A stretch of DNA of 64,000 bases from Anaerolineae bacterium (GTDB lineage Bacteria; Chloroflexota; Anaerolineae; Aggregatilineales; Phototrophicaceae): positions 27,146 through 91,145 of the forward strand of contig JAGWBD010000007.1 in assembly GCA_021296065.1 (NCBI GenBank). Reading direction: 5' to 3'. Below are positions 45,208 through 53,476 of the stretch, one piece after another; the stretch's first letter is position 1, and the number at the start of each line of letters is the position of its first letter. The position numbers and the translations under genes were made by a program. Below the pieces are notes generated by a model that saw nothing but the letters and a program-made list of their open reading frames with translations, searched no databases and had not been told where the DNA came from.

Positions 45208-48092
45208 CCCTCCTGACGCCGCAGGCGCTGTTGTTGCTGGCGCTGGCAGCGCCGCTGGTGTGGCTCGGCTGGCCGCGGCAGCGATTCCGCCGCGTGCGCG
45301 ATGCCTTCAGCCTGGCGTTGCGCCTGCTGATTCTCTTGTGCATCGTGCTGGCGCTTGGCGGCGTGCAGGTCAGCCAGTCCGCCGACCGCCTGGCGGTCGT
45401 GTTCCTCGTAGACGTTTCCGACAGTCTGGGGCCTGAGCTGGAGGAAGAGCAACTGGCCTGGGCAAAGGCGGCGATGGCGGCGATGGGCGCTGACGACCTG
45501 GCCGGCATCGTCGCTTTCGGCGCGCAGCCATTCACGGAGCGCGTGCCAGGCCGCGCGCGCGAGGCGGCCTCGCTGCAGTCGCAGCCCGGACGCGACCATA
45601 CGGACCTGGCGGCGGCCATCCGCCATGGCAGCGCCTTGCTGCCGGGCGACGCGGCGCGGCGACTGGTCATCCTCAGCGACGGCCGCGCCACCCTCGGCGA
45701 TGCGCCGGCGGCCGCCCGCCAGGCGGCAGCGGCGGGCATCGAAATCAGCCACGTGGTATTCGCCCGCTCACCCGGGCCGGAAGTCCAGTTGACCGGCCTT
45801 GACGCGCCGGCGGTGATCAGCGCCGACCAGCCCTTCGACGTCACGCTTTCGGTGCTGGCCGGGGCGGCGACCGACGCCATGCTCACCGTGCTGGACAACA
45901 ATGAACTGCTGCAACGGGAAACGCTGCAACTGCGCGCGGGCGCCAGCAACTACACCCTGACCCTGCCGGGCTCGGGCGACGGTTTCCGCGATATCCGTGC
46001 CCGCATCGACCCGCAGGGCGGCGACGGCTACTACCAGAACAACCAGCTGGCCGCCTTCACGCGGGTGGTGGGGCCGCCGCGCACCCTGTTGCTGGTGAAT
46101 GACGTGGCCGAGGCTCAACATATGTTGCCGGCGCTGGAGCAGGCCGGCGTGGAGCCGGACGTCAGGCGCCCGTGGGAAGTGCCGGTGGGGCTGGCGCCGC
46201 TGTTGCAGTACGAAAGCGTCATCCTTGTCAATCTGTCGGCGACGACGCTGGGGCAGGGGCGCATGGAGGCGCTGGAGCGCTTCGTGCGGGACCTCGGCGG
46301 CGGGCTGGTGGCCATCGGCGGGCCGGACTCCTTCGCGCCGGGCGGCTGGTACCAGACTCCCCTGGAAGATGTCCTGCCGCTGGAGATGCAGATTCGCGAC
46401 CAGCAGCGTCTGCCGCAACTGACCATCACCTACCTTATCGATCGCTCCGGCAGCATGGGCATGACGGGCCCGTCTGGCGTGGCCAACGTCGAACTGGCCA
46501 AGGAAGCCATCATACGCTCGCTCGACTTTCTGCAGCCCTCCGATCGCGCCGGCGTGGTCTCCTTCGATACTGAAGGCGCGTGGATCGCCGAGTTGCAGCC
46601 GGTGCTGGACCGCCTGGGTCTGCAGCGGCGGGTGGCGACTTTGCGCGCCGGTGGCGGCACCGACATTCTGGCCGGTCTGCGCCTGGCCGGTGAGGCGATT
46701 CGTTGGGAACCTTCGCAACGCAAGCACATCATCCTGCTGACCGACGGCGGCGCGAAGCCGGACGGTCTGGTGGAACTCAGCGAGGAACTGCGCCGCAATG
46801 CCGGGGTGACGACCTCGGTCATTTCCATTGGCCAGGGGGCGGAATTCCTGCGTGAAATGGCGAATGTCGGCGATGGCAACTACCACGAAGTGCGGGAGAT
46901 CATCAACGTCCCGACCATTTTCACCATGGAGACGGTGCTGGCCAGTCGCTCCTACCTGGTGGAGGAACCTTTCTTCGCGCTGCAACTGGCGCCCAGCCCG
47001 GTGATGAGCGGTCTGGACGGACTGCCGGGCCTGCGCGGCTACGTGGCCACGTCTCCCAAACAGACCGCGCGCGTGGTCCTTGCCGGCCCGGCTCCCTACC
47101 ATGATCCGCTACTGGCGACCTGGCAGTACGGCCTGGGGCGCGCGCTGGCCTTCACCAGCGACGCCGGCTCGCGCTGGGCCTCGGCCTGGACTTCCTGGGA
47201 GGGCTTCACCCGCTTCTGGGGGCAGGCCTTGCGCTGGACGATGACGGCCGGGCGCACGGACAATCTTGAGGCACGGGTGCAGCCGGAAGGGCAGCACGCG
47301 CGCCTGGTGGTTGACGCGCGCGATGAAGACGGCGACTTTCTCAACGGTCTGCAGCTGGAGGCGCATCTGGTGAGCCTGCAGCAGGAGACGGACAGCATCA
47401 GCCTGCAACAGGCCGCGCCTGGCCGCTACGAAGCCCTGTTTACACCGGCGGAGGATGGCGCCCTGTTCATCAACATCCAGGGTGAAGGGCTGGTCGACGG
47501 GGTCACGCAACAATTCGCGCAAACTGCCGGCTGGGTACGCGGCTATTCGGCGGAATACAACAGCGGCGCCAGTGGCACGCGCGGGGCGGACCGCGCGCTG
47601 CTGCGCGAACTCGCCGGGATTACCGGCGGCCGGGACATGACGGAGACGCCGGCGCTGGCCTTCGAGCACAATCTGCAGGCGCGCGAGGCGTCCACGCCAC
47701 TGTGGCCCTGGCTGCTGCTGACGGCGCTGCTGCTGCTGCCGCTGGATATCGCTGTCCGTCGTGTCGCAATCACCCGCGGCGACCTGCGCCGGCTGCGCAT
47801 GGCGCTCTTCGGCTTCAGTCGGCCGCTGACGCCGGAAGGGCCGGGCGAGCGCCTGGCCAGTTTGATGGCTGCCCGCGACCGCGGCCGCGACCGCGTGACC
47901 GGCGGACTCTCCGGTCGCAGGAGCGCCGCCGCAGAGGGGTCACCAGCCCAGGCGGAGCAACCCTCCGCTCGCGAGGCGGATGGGGCGCTGCGCCCGCGAC
48001 CGGCCCGCGCCGGTCTCAGCACCACGGCGGCGCTGCTGCGGACCCGACGGCAGCGCCGTGGCGAAGGCCAGGACGCTGAATCCGGGTCCTGA
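45204..48092 (+). CDS. Large VWA/glutamine amidotransferase-like membrane protein
   Basis: 962 aa starting at GTG overlapping the previous stop (GTGA). Hydrophobic segments near residues 5-60 lead into a first VWA-like domain (VVFLVDVSDSLGPELEEE), a GATase1-like stretch (TLLLVNDVAEAQHMLPALEQ; GLVAIGGPDSFAPGGW) and a second VWA domain with a full MIDAS (ITYLIDRSGSMGM) near residue 410. A transmembrane helix near 835 (LWPWLLLTALLLLPLDIAV) precedes a disordered Arg/Ala-rich cytoplasmic tail. This two-VWA plus GATase arrangement is common in Chloroflexota-type operons with BatA-like genes. Confidence 0.87.
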   Translation: MTLLTPQALLLLALAAPLVWLGWPRQRFRRVRDAFSLALRLLILLCIVLALGGVQVSQSADRLAVVFLVDVSDSLGPELEEEQLAWAKAAMAAMGADDLAGIVAFGAQPFTERVPGRAREAASLQSQPGRDHTDLAAAIRHGSALLPGDAARRLVILSDGRATLGDAPAAARQAAAAGIEISHVVFARSPGPEVQLTGLDAPAVISADQPFDVTLSVLAGAATDAMLTVLDNNELLQRETLQLRAGASNYTLTLPGSGDGFRDIRARIDPQGGDGYYQNNQLAAFTRVVGPPRTLLLVNDVAEAQHMLPALEQAGVEPDVRRPWEVPVGLAPLLQYESVILVNLSATTLGQGRMEALERFVRDLGGGLVAIGGPDSFAPGGWYQTPLEDVLPLEMQIRDQQRLPQLTITYLIDRSGSMGMTGPSGVANVELAKEAIIRSLDFLQPSDRAGVVSFDTEGAWIAELQPVLDRLGLQRRVATLRAGGGTDILAGLRLAGEAIRWEPSQRKHIILLTDGGAKPDGLVELSEELRRNAGVTTSVISIGQGAEFLREMANVGDGNYHEVREIINVPTIFTMETVLASRSYLVEEPFFALQLAPSPVMSGLDGLPGLRGYVATSPKQTARVVLAGPAPYHDPLLATWQYGLGRALAFTSDAGSRWASAWTSWEGFTRFWGQALRWTMTAGRTDNLEARVQPEGQHARLVVDARDEDGDFLNGLQLEAHLVSLQQETDSISLQQAAPGRYEALFTPAEDGALFINIQGEGLVDGVTQQFAQTAGWVRGYSAEYNSGASGTRGADRALLRELAGITGGRDMTETPALAFEHNLQAREASTPLWPWLLLTALLLLPLDIAVRRVAITRGDLRRLRMALFGFSRPLTPEGPGERLASLMAARDRGRDRVTGGLSGRRSAAAEGSPAQAEQPSAREADGALRPRPARAGLSTTAALLRTRRQRRGEGQDAESGS

Positions 48093-48215
48093 GCGTCCCG
48101 ACATCAGGCCATGGCAAAGGTATTAAGGGCCCCTGGCGCGGGGTATACAATGCATGTCAGGGAGCGAGGTGGCAATTCGGCTGTGAATTCACAGGGCAGG
48201 GCAGCGGAGGTCAGC

Positions 48216-48617
48216 GTGCGGCTGGCGCGCAAGCAGGACGTGGCCGCCATTCGCGCGCTCATTGAGCCGCACGTGACGTCCGGGCGATTGCTGCTACGGG
48301 CCACAGAAGAGATCGAATATCTGTTGCCCACCTTCGTCATCGCCGAGCAGGACGGGGCGGTGGTCGGCTGCGCGGCGCTGGAGGTGTATTCGTTGCGGCT
48401 GGCGGAAGTGCGCAGTCTGGCCGTTATCGACGCCCTGCAGGGCCTGGGGGTGGGACGGCGCCTGGTTGAGGCCTGCATCGCGATCGCCCGTGAGCGGCAG
48501 GTGATGGAAGTGATGGCCATCACTTCCAACGACGCGTTTTTCCGCGCCGTCGGCTTTGACTTTACGCTGGCCAATGAACGCAAGGCGCTCTTTATCGACC
48601 CGCAGGAGAGGTCCTGA
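48216..48617 (+). CDS. GNAT N-acetyltransferase (ArgA-like)
   Basis: 133 aa. I choose the GTG at 48216 because a GGAGGT ribosome site lies 4 bases upstream and the conserved domain begins there (RLARKQDVAAIRALIEP). An upstream ATG at 48111 or 48150 would extend it by up to 35 residues of unconserved sequence. The acetyl-CoA loop is LGVGRRLVEA near residue 80, and the end (NERKALFIDPQE) matches amino-acid N-acetyltransferases that use glutamate. No other arginine gene is near, so the acceptor is uncertain. A TATACA box at 48144 may be its promoter. Confidence 0.78.
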   Translation: MRLARKQDVAAIRALIEPHVTSGRLLLRATEEIEYLLPTFVIAEQDGAVVGCAALEVYSLRLAEVRSLAVIDALQGLGVGRRLVEACIAIARERQVMEVMAITSNDAFFRAVGFDFTLANERKALFIDPQERS

Positions 48618-48715
48618 ACGCGTCGTCGTCGCTTGACCGTCGCCAGGGCCTTCCGTAAAATCGCCATCACGCCCGGGAAGCACGCCGGCAAAGCGTCCCG
48701 CAGGAGCCAGGCCGC

Positions 48716-49285
48716 ATGACAGAGGAAACGATTGTCGCGGTTTTTCCCTCGCGTGTGATTCTGGGCAAGGCGCTCGACCACATCGGACGCCTGGATGACC
48801 TGGCGCTGAAACAGGCGGTCATCATTGCCCGGGCGCGCGACGGCGAAATTGTCGTGCTGGACGACGACATCAGCTCGCACGAGGTGATGTACGCCGGCGC
48901 GGGCCTCGGAGCCATCATGATGGCCGTCGGCGTGGCGCAACAGGGTGCCCTGGCCCTGCCCGGCGCCATGGCGGCCATCGCGCTGGTGCTGGCCGCGCTG
49001 GCCGGTGGCCTGGTGGGCGCGGGCGTCAGTCGCGCCGCCGCGACCCTGATCGACTCCGACTTTCGCAACCTGCAGGTCAAGACCCTCGCCGCCGAACTGA
49101 AGGCCGGACACCCCGCGCTGGTGCTGGAATTCGAGGAAGGCGTGGACTCGCTGGAGCGTCTGCGCAAGGAATTGCAACCCTACCGCGCCGAGCTGGTGGA
49201 ATACCTGCACGAGGCGCGCTTCGCCGTGGCGCGCATGGACGAGGGAGCGGCCGGGGAGACCCCGGAAGTCCGACGCCGGCCATGA
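48716..49285 (+). CDS. DUF1269-like small membrane protein
   Basis: 189 aa. The N-terminal soluble part (ETIVAVFPSRVILGKALDHI) resembles the DUF1269 beta-alpha unit. Two hydrophobic segments form a hairpin in the middle (GAGLGAIMMAVGVAQQGALAL and IALVLAALAGGLVGAGV), and the C-terminus is a second charged alpha-beta part (ALVLEFEEGVDSLERLRKEL). Role unknown; such proteins are often envelope- or stress-linked. It ends where a decayed gene begins. Confidence 0.72.
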   Translation: MTEETIVAVFPSRVILGKALDHIGRLDDLALKQAVIIARARDGEIVVLDDDISSHEVMYAGAGLGAIMMAVGVAQQGALALPGAMAAIALVLAALAGGLVGAGVSRAAATLIDSDFRNLQVKTLAAELKAGHPALVLEFEEGVDSLERLRKELQPYRAELVEYLHEARFAVARMDEGAAGETPEVRRRP

Positions 49286-49575
49286 AGGTGACGGCCATAC
49301 CGGGTGACCCGCCGAGTCCCCTGTGGCCTAACCGGCGCTGGTGGCTGGCGTTGCTGTTGCGGGGACGCGCGCGCCGCTGCTGATTGCGTTGGCAGTCCAT
49401 GCGGGCGTGGGCCTTTACGGCGAACAGCCGCTGTGTCTGCTACTTGCCCTGGCCCGTCGACCTGCCGCCAGGGGAGTACCGTCTGGTGACGGGCTGGTAC
49501 CGCCGCGAGACGGGTCAGCGCCTGCTGACACCGGCTGGCCGCGATCATTTGCTGCTGGCGTCGCTCTTAATGTGA
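49282..49575 (+). pseudogene. Decayed family-39-type membrane glycosyltransferase remnant
   Basis: An ATG at 49282 opens MKVTAIPGDPP and NRRWWLALLL, then stops after 33 codons. Another frame then gives a hydrophobic run (APLLIALAVHAGVGLYG). A third frame ends with VDLPPGEYRLVTGWYRRETG and GRDHLLLASLL, the typical last segment of large Chloroflexota-type family-39 membrane proteins. N- and C-terminal pieces separated by frameshifts and a large deletion suggest a dead gene. This remnant explains most of the 440-base stretch before the next gene. Confidence 0.45.
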
Positions 49576-49661
49576 TGAAATTCTTCCGGCGTAAATTCAA
49601 GCCGGTGCGTGCTTCATTTGGACACAACCAAAAATCGATGCATTTTCGACGTTCCGGCCTC

Positions 49662-49689
49662 TTGACTCTATGCCATACCAGTATATACT
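49662..49689 (+). promoter_or_regulatory. Sigma70-type promoter for the lower-GC gene pair
   Basis: TTGACT (49662-49667), a 16-base spacer and TATACT (49684-49689). The -35 and -10 each match five of six positions. Transcription should start near 49697, and a GGGAGGGGG ribosome site (49717-49725) precedes the GTG at 49728. Confidence 0.65.
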
Positions 49690-49727
49690 GAGCAGAAGGT
49701 TACTCATAGCGTTCTAGGGAGGGGGCC

Positions 49728-50018
49728 GTGGGCTCAGCAAACAGCTCCGAAAATCGCACCATGTATGACGGAATCCGCCTTCACATTCTGACAGAAATGC
49801 GGCATGCGCGTTACCGGTATAATACAAGTATGTGGTACAGGCGACGGCAACTGCGATTGCTATCCAAGATGGAGCAGTTGGAAAAATTGAACATGCTTCG
49901 TCAGGATGAGGAGGTCTGCTTTGCGAAAAAGGACGAAAAAGTAAATTGGATGCGCATGCGCCGACACATTTGGCGTGCTGCGCGCTTACTGATCTTAATT
50001 TTTGTGGACCTAGACTAG
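49728..50018 (+). CDS. Hypothetical basic protein
   Basis: 96 aa starting at GTG behind a GGGAGGGGG ribosome site. It is rich in Arg, Lys, Met and Tyr/Trp with no recognised domain (RHARYRYNTSMWYRRRQLRL). Helices are likely throughout, and a short hydrophobic end (AARLLILIFVDLD) may touch the membrane. Lower GC and the strong promoter set it apart from the flanks. It shares its operon with the HARE-HTH gene 34 bases later. Confidence 0.55.
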   Translation: MGSANSSENRTMYDGIRLHILTEMRHARYRYNTSMWYRRRQLRLLSKMEQLEKLNMLRQDEEVCFAKKDEKVNWMRMRRHIWRAARLLILIFVDLD

Positions 50019-50051
50019 GTGTATTTGGATCAATAAGAAGCGAGGGCAAAT

Positions 50052-50639
50052 ATGGCAATTGAAATTGGAATCCACCGTGAAGATTCAAGCATGATTGCGC
50101 TGATGGAAGCGAGTCGCAAAGAGTTGAAACAAAGGGAGTTGCTTCTCCAAAAGCGAATTCAAGAGCAGCAGAAAGAGCTAAAGCGTGTTCGTGCGCAGTT
50201 ATCGCATCTGGATGGATTTTTGAGTTTGGAACATGGGACAACTCGAGAAAGTGCCGCCACTTCGGGTCGGTCAAGTGGGGCAGAGATTTGCAAGATGGTT
50301 GAGGTCATCTTGCGGGAGAATGGAAATGCCCCTATGCATTACCGTAAATTGACTGAAGAGGTTCAGAAACGTGGGGTAGTCGTTTGTGGCATCGAACCGG
50401 AAAAGACATTGTTGTCGAGTATCAGTAAAGACAATCGTTTCATTAGACCTGCCAAGAGAGGGCAATATGCTCTTCGAGAGTACAAAGACCCACAAAGTGA
50501 TGCGAAGCGAAAGAAGGGCAAAGTTTCAGAATCAAATGAAGGGCAATATTCGTCATTACCAGTGCAACGTGAGAGTGACGAACGAGATCCAAGGGTCGAA
50601 GGGTTTTATCCTCCGGATTGGGATGAAATCTCGTTCTGA
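50052..50639 (+). CDS. Coiled-coil protein with a HARE-HTH-like domain
   Basis: 195 aa. Residues 15-55 are coiled coil (RKELKQRELLLQKRIQEQQ). Residues about 78-145 form a winged helix like HARE-HTH: EICKMVEVILRENGNAPMHY, LTEEVQKRGVVVCG, LLSSISKDNRFIRPAKRG and QYALREY. HARE-HTH domains occur in RNA polymerase delta and in restriction or modification enzymes and probably bind DNA. The C-terminus is disordered. Lower GC suggests transfer. The domain call is by pattern only. Confidence 0.62.
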   Translation: MAIEIGIHREDSSMIALMEASRKELKQRELLLQKRIQEQQKELKRVRAQLSHLDGFLSLEHGTTRESAATSGRSSGAEICKMVEVILRENGNAPMHYRKLTEEVQKRGVVVCGIEPEKTLLSSISKDNRFIRPAKRGQYALREYKDPQSDAKRKKGKVSESNEGQYSSLPVQRESDERDPRVEGFYPPDWDEISF

Positions 50640-50726
50640 CTTACTTTCCTGTAACTGCGTACGCGGTATGTACGTGCTCCGCACCGTGTGGAAGTGCTGT
50701 CGGATGTGTTGGACGAAGGCCAGATC

Positions 50727-51194
50727 ATGATCGCCATTGGCCAGGAAGCGCCGGACTTCACGTTGCCGAACCAGGACGGTGAGTACGTGCGTCTGCGCGA
50801 TTTGCGCGGGCGGGCGGTCGTGCTCTTCGCCTTCCCCAGGGCCGGCACCTACGGCTGAACCAAACAGGCATGCGGCTTCCGTGATGAATTGCCGCGTATC
50901 AAGGCCGGAAACGCCGTCGTGCTGGGGATGAGCAATGACCCGCAGGAGAAACTGAAGGCCTGGCACAGCCGGGAGCAGCTCAATTACGATCTGCTCAGCG
51001 ACCCCGGGCAGGAGGTCATTCGGCAGTGGGAGGCAGGGGTCTCGCTGCTGGGCGTGGCGAAGATCCCGCTGACGCGGCGTTCCTGCTGGGTGATCGACGA
51101 GCGGGGCATCCTGGTGGACATGAAGGTCGGCATCAGCCCGGAGGCCAGCGTGGCGCTCGCCTTGCGGGCCCTTAACGCCGGCGCCGCGGGCTGA
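50727..51194 (+). CDS. Selenocysteine-containing peroxiredoxin (BCP/PrxQ-like), in-frame UGA at residue 44
   Basis: 155 aa, full length for BCP-type peroxiredoxins, if the TGA at 50856-50858 is read as selenocysteine. The reading frame is continuous on both sides: GQEAPDFTLPNQDGEYVRL and VVLFAFPRAGTYG before, then U, then TKQACGFRDELPRIKAGNA. The next gene has PGCTTQACGFRD at this place, so the UGA sits exactly at the peroxidatic Cys and C49 keeps the U-x4-C resolving pair. A SECIS-like hairpin follows (50870-50897). The ATG has a GAAGG ribosome site 7 bases upstream. It should reduce peroxides with thioredoxin. A nonsense mutation is the alternative. Confidence 0.78.
50870..50897 (+). promoter_or_regulatory. 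Bacterial SECIS-like hairpin
   Basis: The 5' arm ATGCGGC (50870-50876) pairs with GCCGCGT (50891-50897), including one U-G pair. Above it TTC pairs with GAA, leaving a two-U bulge and the apical loop CGUGAU. The loop GU is at 50881-50882, 23-24 bases after the UGA, inside the 16-37 base window known for bacterial SECIS elements that bind SelB. Confidence 0.65.
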
Positions 51195-51302
51195 AGGACC
51201 GTGTAGGGCGGGCGACATGATATGTCGCCCCTGCAGAGCCGGGTCTTGCCGCGGCGCCGGGCCCGAGTCACAATCCCCGCAGGGACCAGACAGGAGACAA
51301 TT

Positions 51303-51755
51303 ATGCCCGCGATCGGTGAAGTGGCGCCGGATTTCGAACTGCTCAATCAGGATGGCGAGACCGTACGTCTGGGCGACCTGCGCGGTCGTCGCGTCATCCT
51401 GTTCGCCTACCCGAAGGCCGCCACGCCCGGCTGCACCACCCAGGCCTGCGGATTCCGCGACAACTACCGGCAGGTGGAGGCCGGCGACGCGCTGGTGCTG
51501 GGGCTCAGCCCGGACGAGCCGCCGGCCCTGCGCCAGTGGATCGATGACGAAAACTTCCCCTTTGACCTGCTCAGCGACCCGCAGCACGAGGTGCTGGAGG
51601 CCTGGGGCGCCTGGGGCGAACGGACGATGTACGGCAACAAGTACATGGGCGTCATCCGCTCGCACTGGGTGATCGGCGCGGATGGCGTGATCGAAGACGA
51701 GCAACTGAACGTCAGCCCGAAAAACAGCGTCAAACGCGCGCTGGCCGCGCTATAG
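51303..51755 (+). CDS. bcp: Peroxiredoxin (BCP/PrxQ-like), cysteine form
   Basis: 150 aa, ATG at 51303 behind AGGAGA. The peroxidatic and resolving cysteines are in ATPGCTTQACGFRD (C-x4-C). Other family segments are APDFELLNQDGETVRLGDL, FDLLSDPQHEVLEAWGAWG and RSHWVIGADGVIEDE. It reduces hydroperoxides with thioredoxin. It is the Cys-containing paralogue of the UGA-containing gene just upstream. Its end overlaps the convergent vsr by six bases. Confidence 0.94.
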   Translation: MPAIGEVAPDFELLNQDGETVRLGDLRGRRVILFAYPKAATPGCTTQACGFRDNYRQVEAGDALVLGLSPDEPPALRQWIDDENFPFDLLSDPQHEVLEAWGAWGERTMYGNKYMGVIRSHWVIGADGVIEDEQLNVSPKNSVKRALAAL

Positions 51756-52217
51756 ATCGCCCTCATCGCGCCCGCGGAGCACAAGCCCGGGGCTTTCGGA
51801 GGGCAGCCAGGCGTCAATCTGCGCGATGACCTGTTCCAGCGGTCGCCGCGTGCGGCCCTTCAGCGCGCACTCCCAGACTTCCAGAATGCGCCAGCCCGCG
51901 TCCGCCAGCGCCTTACGGCTGGCGGCGTCGGTAACGCGCGTCTTCGTGATTTTGGCGCGCCACCAGTCGGCGCGGCTGGAGGGCCATTTGAAGAGATGGC
52001 AGTCGTGACCGTGCCAGAAGCAGCCGTTGACAAAGATGACGGCGCGATAGCGCGGCAAGACCAGGTCGGGCTTGCCGGGCAGGTCCTTGCGGTGCAGGCG
52101 GAAGCGGTAGCCGAGGCGGTGCAGGCTGCGGCGGATGAGCAGTTCGGGCCGGGTGTTCTTGCCCCGGATGCCGGACATCATTCGGCTGCGCACCTGCGGA
52201 CTGACCACGTCGGTCAT
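51750..52217 (-). CDS. vsr: Very short patch repair endonuclease Vsr
   Basis: 155 aa starting at the ATG at 52215-52217 behind GGAGG. Vsr nicks 5' of T in T:G mismatches that arise from deamination of 5-methylcytosine. The signature is complete: SRMMSGIRGKNTRPEL near residue 12, GKPDLVLPRYRAVIFVNG with the catalytic Asp, then CFWHGHDC with zinc ligands and His, and WECALKG with the last Cys. No cytosine methyltransferase lies in this window, although vsr is usually beside one. Confidence 0.94.
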   Translation of the reverse strand: MTDVVSPQVRSRMMSGIRGKNTRPELLIRRSLHRLGYRFRLHRKDLPGKPDLVLPRYRAVIFVNGCFWHGHDCHLFKWPSSRADWWRAKITKTRVTDAASRKALADAGWRILEVWECALKGRTRRPLEQVIAQIDAWLPSESPGLVLRGRDEGDL

Positions 52218-52308
52218 GTCGGCCTCCGGTGACGCGCGCAACACTGGCCATTATAGGAAGGAAGAAGGGCGTTGGGCAAACGATGCCGACGCCGGAGCGG
52301 GTCAGTCG

Positions 52309-53325
52309 CTAAATGCGGCGCTGCTCGACCAGCAGCCTGACGTCGGCGTCGACCATCATGTTTATGAGTTGCTCGAAGCCGACATGCGGTTCCCAGCCCA
52401 GGTCGGCCTTCGCGCGCGCCGGGTTGCCGCGCTGGGCGAAGATCTCGGTGGGGCGCAGGAACTGGTCCGCGGAGACGACGTGCTGTTCCCAGTCGAGGCC
52501 TACGTGGGCGAAGGCGACGCGACAGAGATCGCGGATGCTGAAGGCTGTGTTGGTGCCGATGACGTAATCGCGCGGCTGGTCCTGCTGCAACATCAACCAC
52601 ATGGCCTCGACGAACTCCTTCGCGTAGCCCCAGTCGCGCCAGGCGTCCAGGTTGCCCAGCTGCAACTGGCCGTCCTGCACCAGGGGTTGGCCGGCCTCGT
52701 TGAGCGGCGGCTCCTCAGTACCCAGATGGATGCAGGCCACGCCCATTGTCACCTTGCGCGTGACGAAGTGCAGGCCGCGGCGCGGGCTTTCATGGTTGAA
52801 GAGCATGCCGGCGCAGACGAACATATCCCAGGACTCGCGGTAGTTGACGGCCATCTGGTGGGCGTAGAGTTTGGCGATGCCGTAGGGGTTGTTGGCGTGG
52901 AAGGGCGTGTCCTCGTCGACGACTTCCGCGGCCACGCCGCCGTAGATTTCGCGGCTGGTGGCCTGGTAGAAGCGGGCGTCGGGCTTGTGCTGGCGCACGG
53001 CCTCCAGCAAACGCACTGTGCCGAGGGCCGTGATCTCGCCGGTAACCAGCGGCTGGCTCCAGCTGTCGCCCGGGACGGACTGGGCGGCGAGGTGATAGAC
53101 TTCGTCCGGACGCTGCCGCTGGATGATGGCGGCGAGGGCCGCGGCGTCCAGCAGGTCACCGTATTCCAGCTCGATGCGGCCCGCCAGGTGGGCGATGTTG
53201 GGGTAGTGATAATTGGTGGAGCGGCGCGCCAGGCCAACGACGCGATAGCCTTTTTCCAGCAGCAGTTCCGCCAGATACGAGCCGTCCTGACCGGTGATGC
53301 CGGTGATGAAGGCCGTCCTCGCCAT
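52309..53325 (-). CDS. gmd: GDP-mannose 4,6-dehydratase-like NAD-dependent epimerase/dehydratase
   Basis: 338 aa extended SDR. The nucleotide loop is TGITGQDGSYLAELLL, the catalytic Tyr and Lys are in NPYGIAKLYAHQ near residue 155, and HLAAQSVPGDSW and TNTAFSIRDLCRVAF are GMD-typical. It converts GDP-mannose to GDP-4-keto-6-deoxymannose, the first step to GDP-fucose, -rhamnose or -perosamine. The Ser/Thr motif reads TSREIYG rather than the usual STSEMFG, so a related GDP-sugar dehydratase or RMD-like enzyme is possible. The ATG is at 53323-53325. Confidence 0.87.
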   Translation of the reverse strand: MARTAFITGITGQDGSYLAELLLEKGYRVVGLARRSTNYHYPNIAHLAGRIELEYGDLLDAAALAAIIQRQRPDEVYHLAAQSVPGDSWSQPLVTGEITALGTVRLLEAVRQHKPDARFYQATSREIYGGVAAEVVDEDTPFHANNPYGIAKLYAHQMAVNYRESWDMFVCAGMLFNHESPRRGLHFVTRKVTMGVACIHLGTEEPPLNEAGQPLVQDGQLQLGNLDAWRDWGYAKEFVEAMWLMLQQDQPRDYVIGTNTAFSIRDLCRVAFAHVGLDWEQHVVSADQFLRPTEIFAQRGNPARAKADLGWEPHVGFEQLINMMVDADVRLLVEQRRI

Positions 53326-53476
53326 GTGTTTCGATCCCCCCTTGTGTCCGGCCCATGATAACGAAGCAACGTCTGTTTTCCAGCCCCGGCAGGGACAACT
53401 GGGGGCTTCCGGCATTGACCCTCGCCCCTGGCGCAGGCATGATGCCGCAGCCGCGGGAATGAAGCAGGGAGTACAC

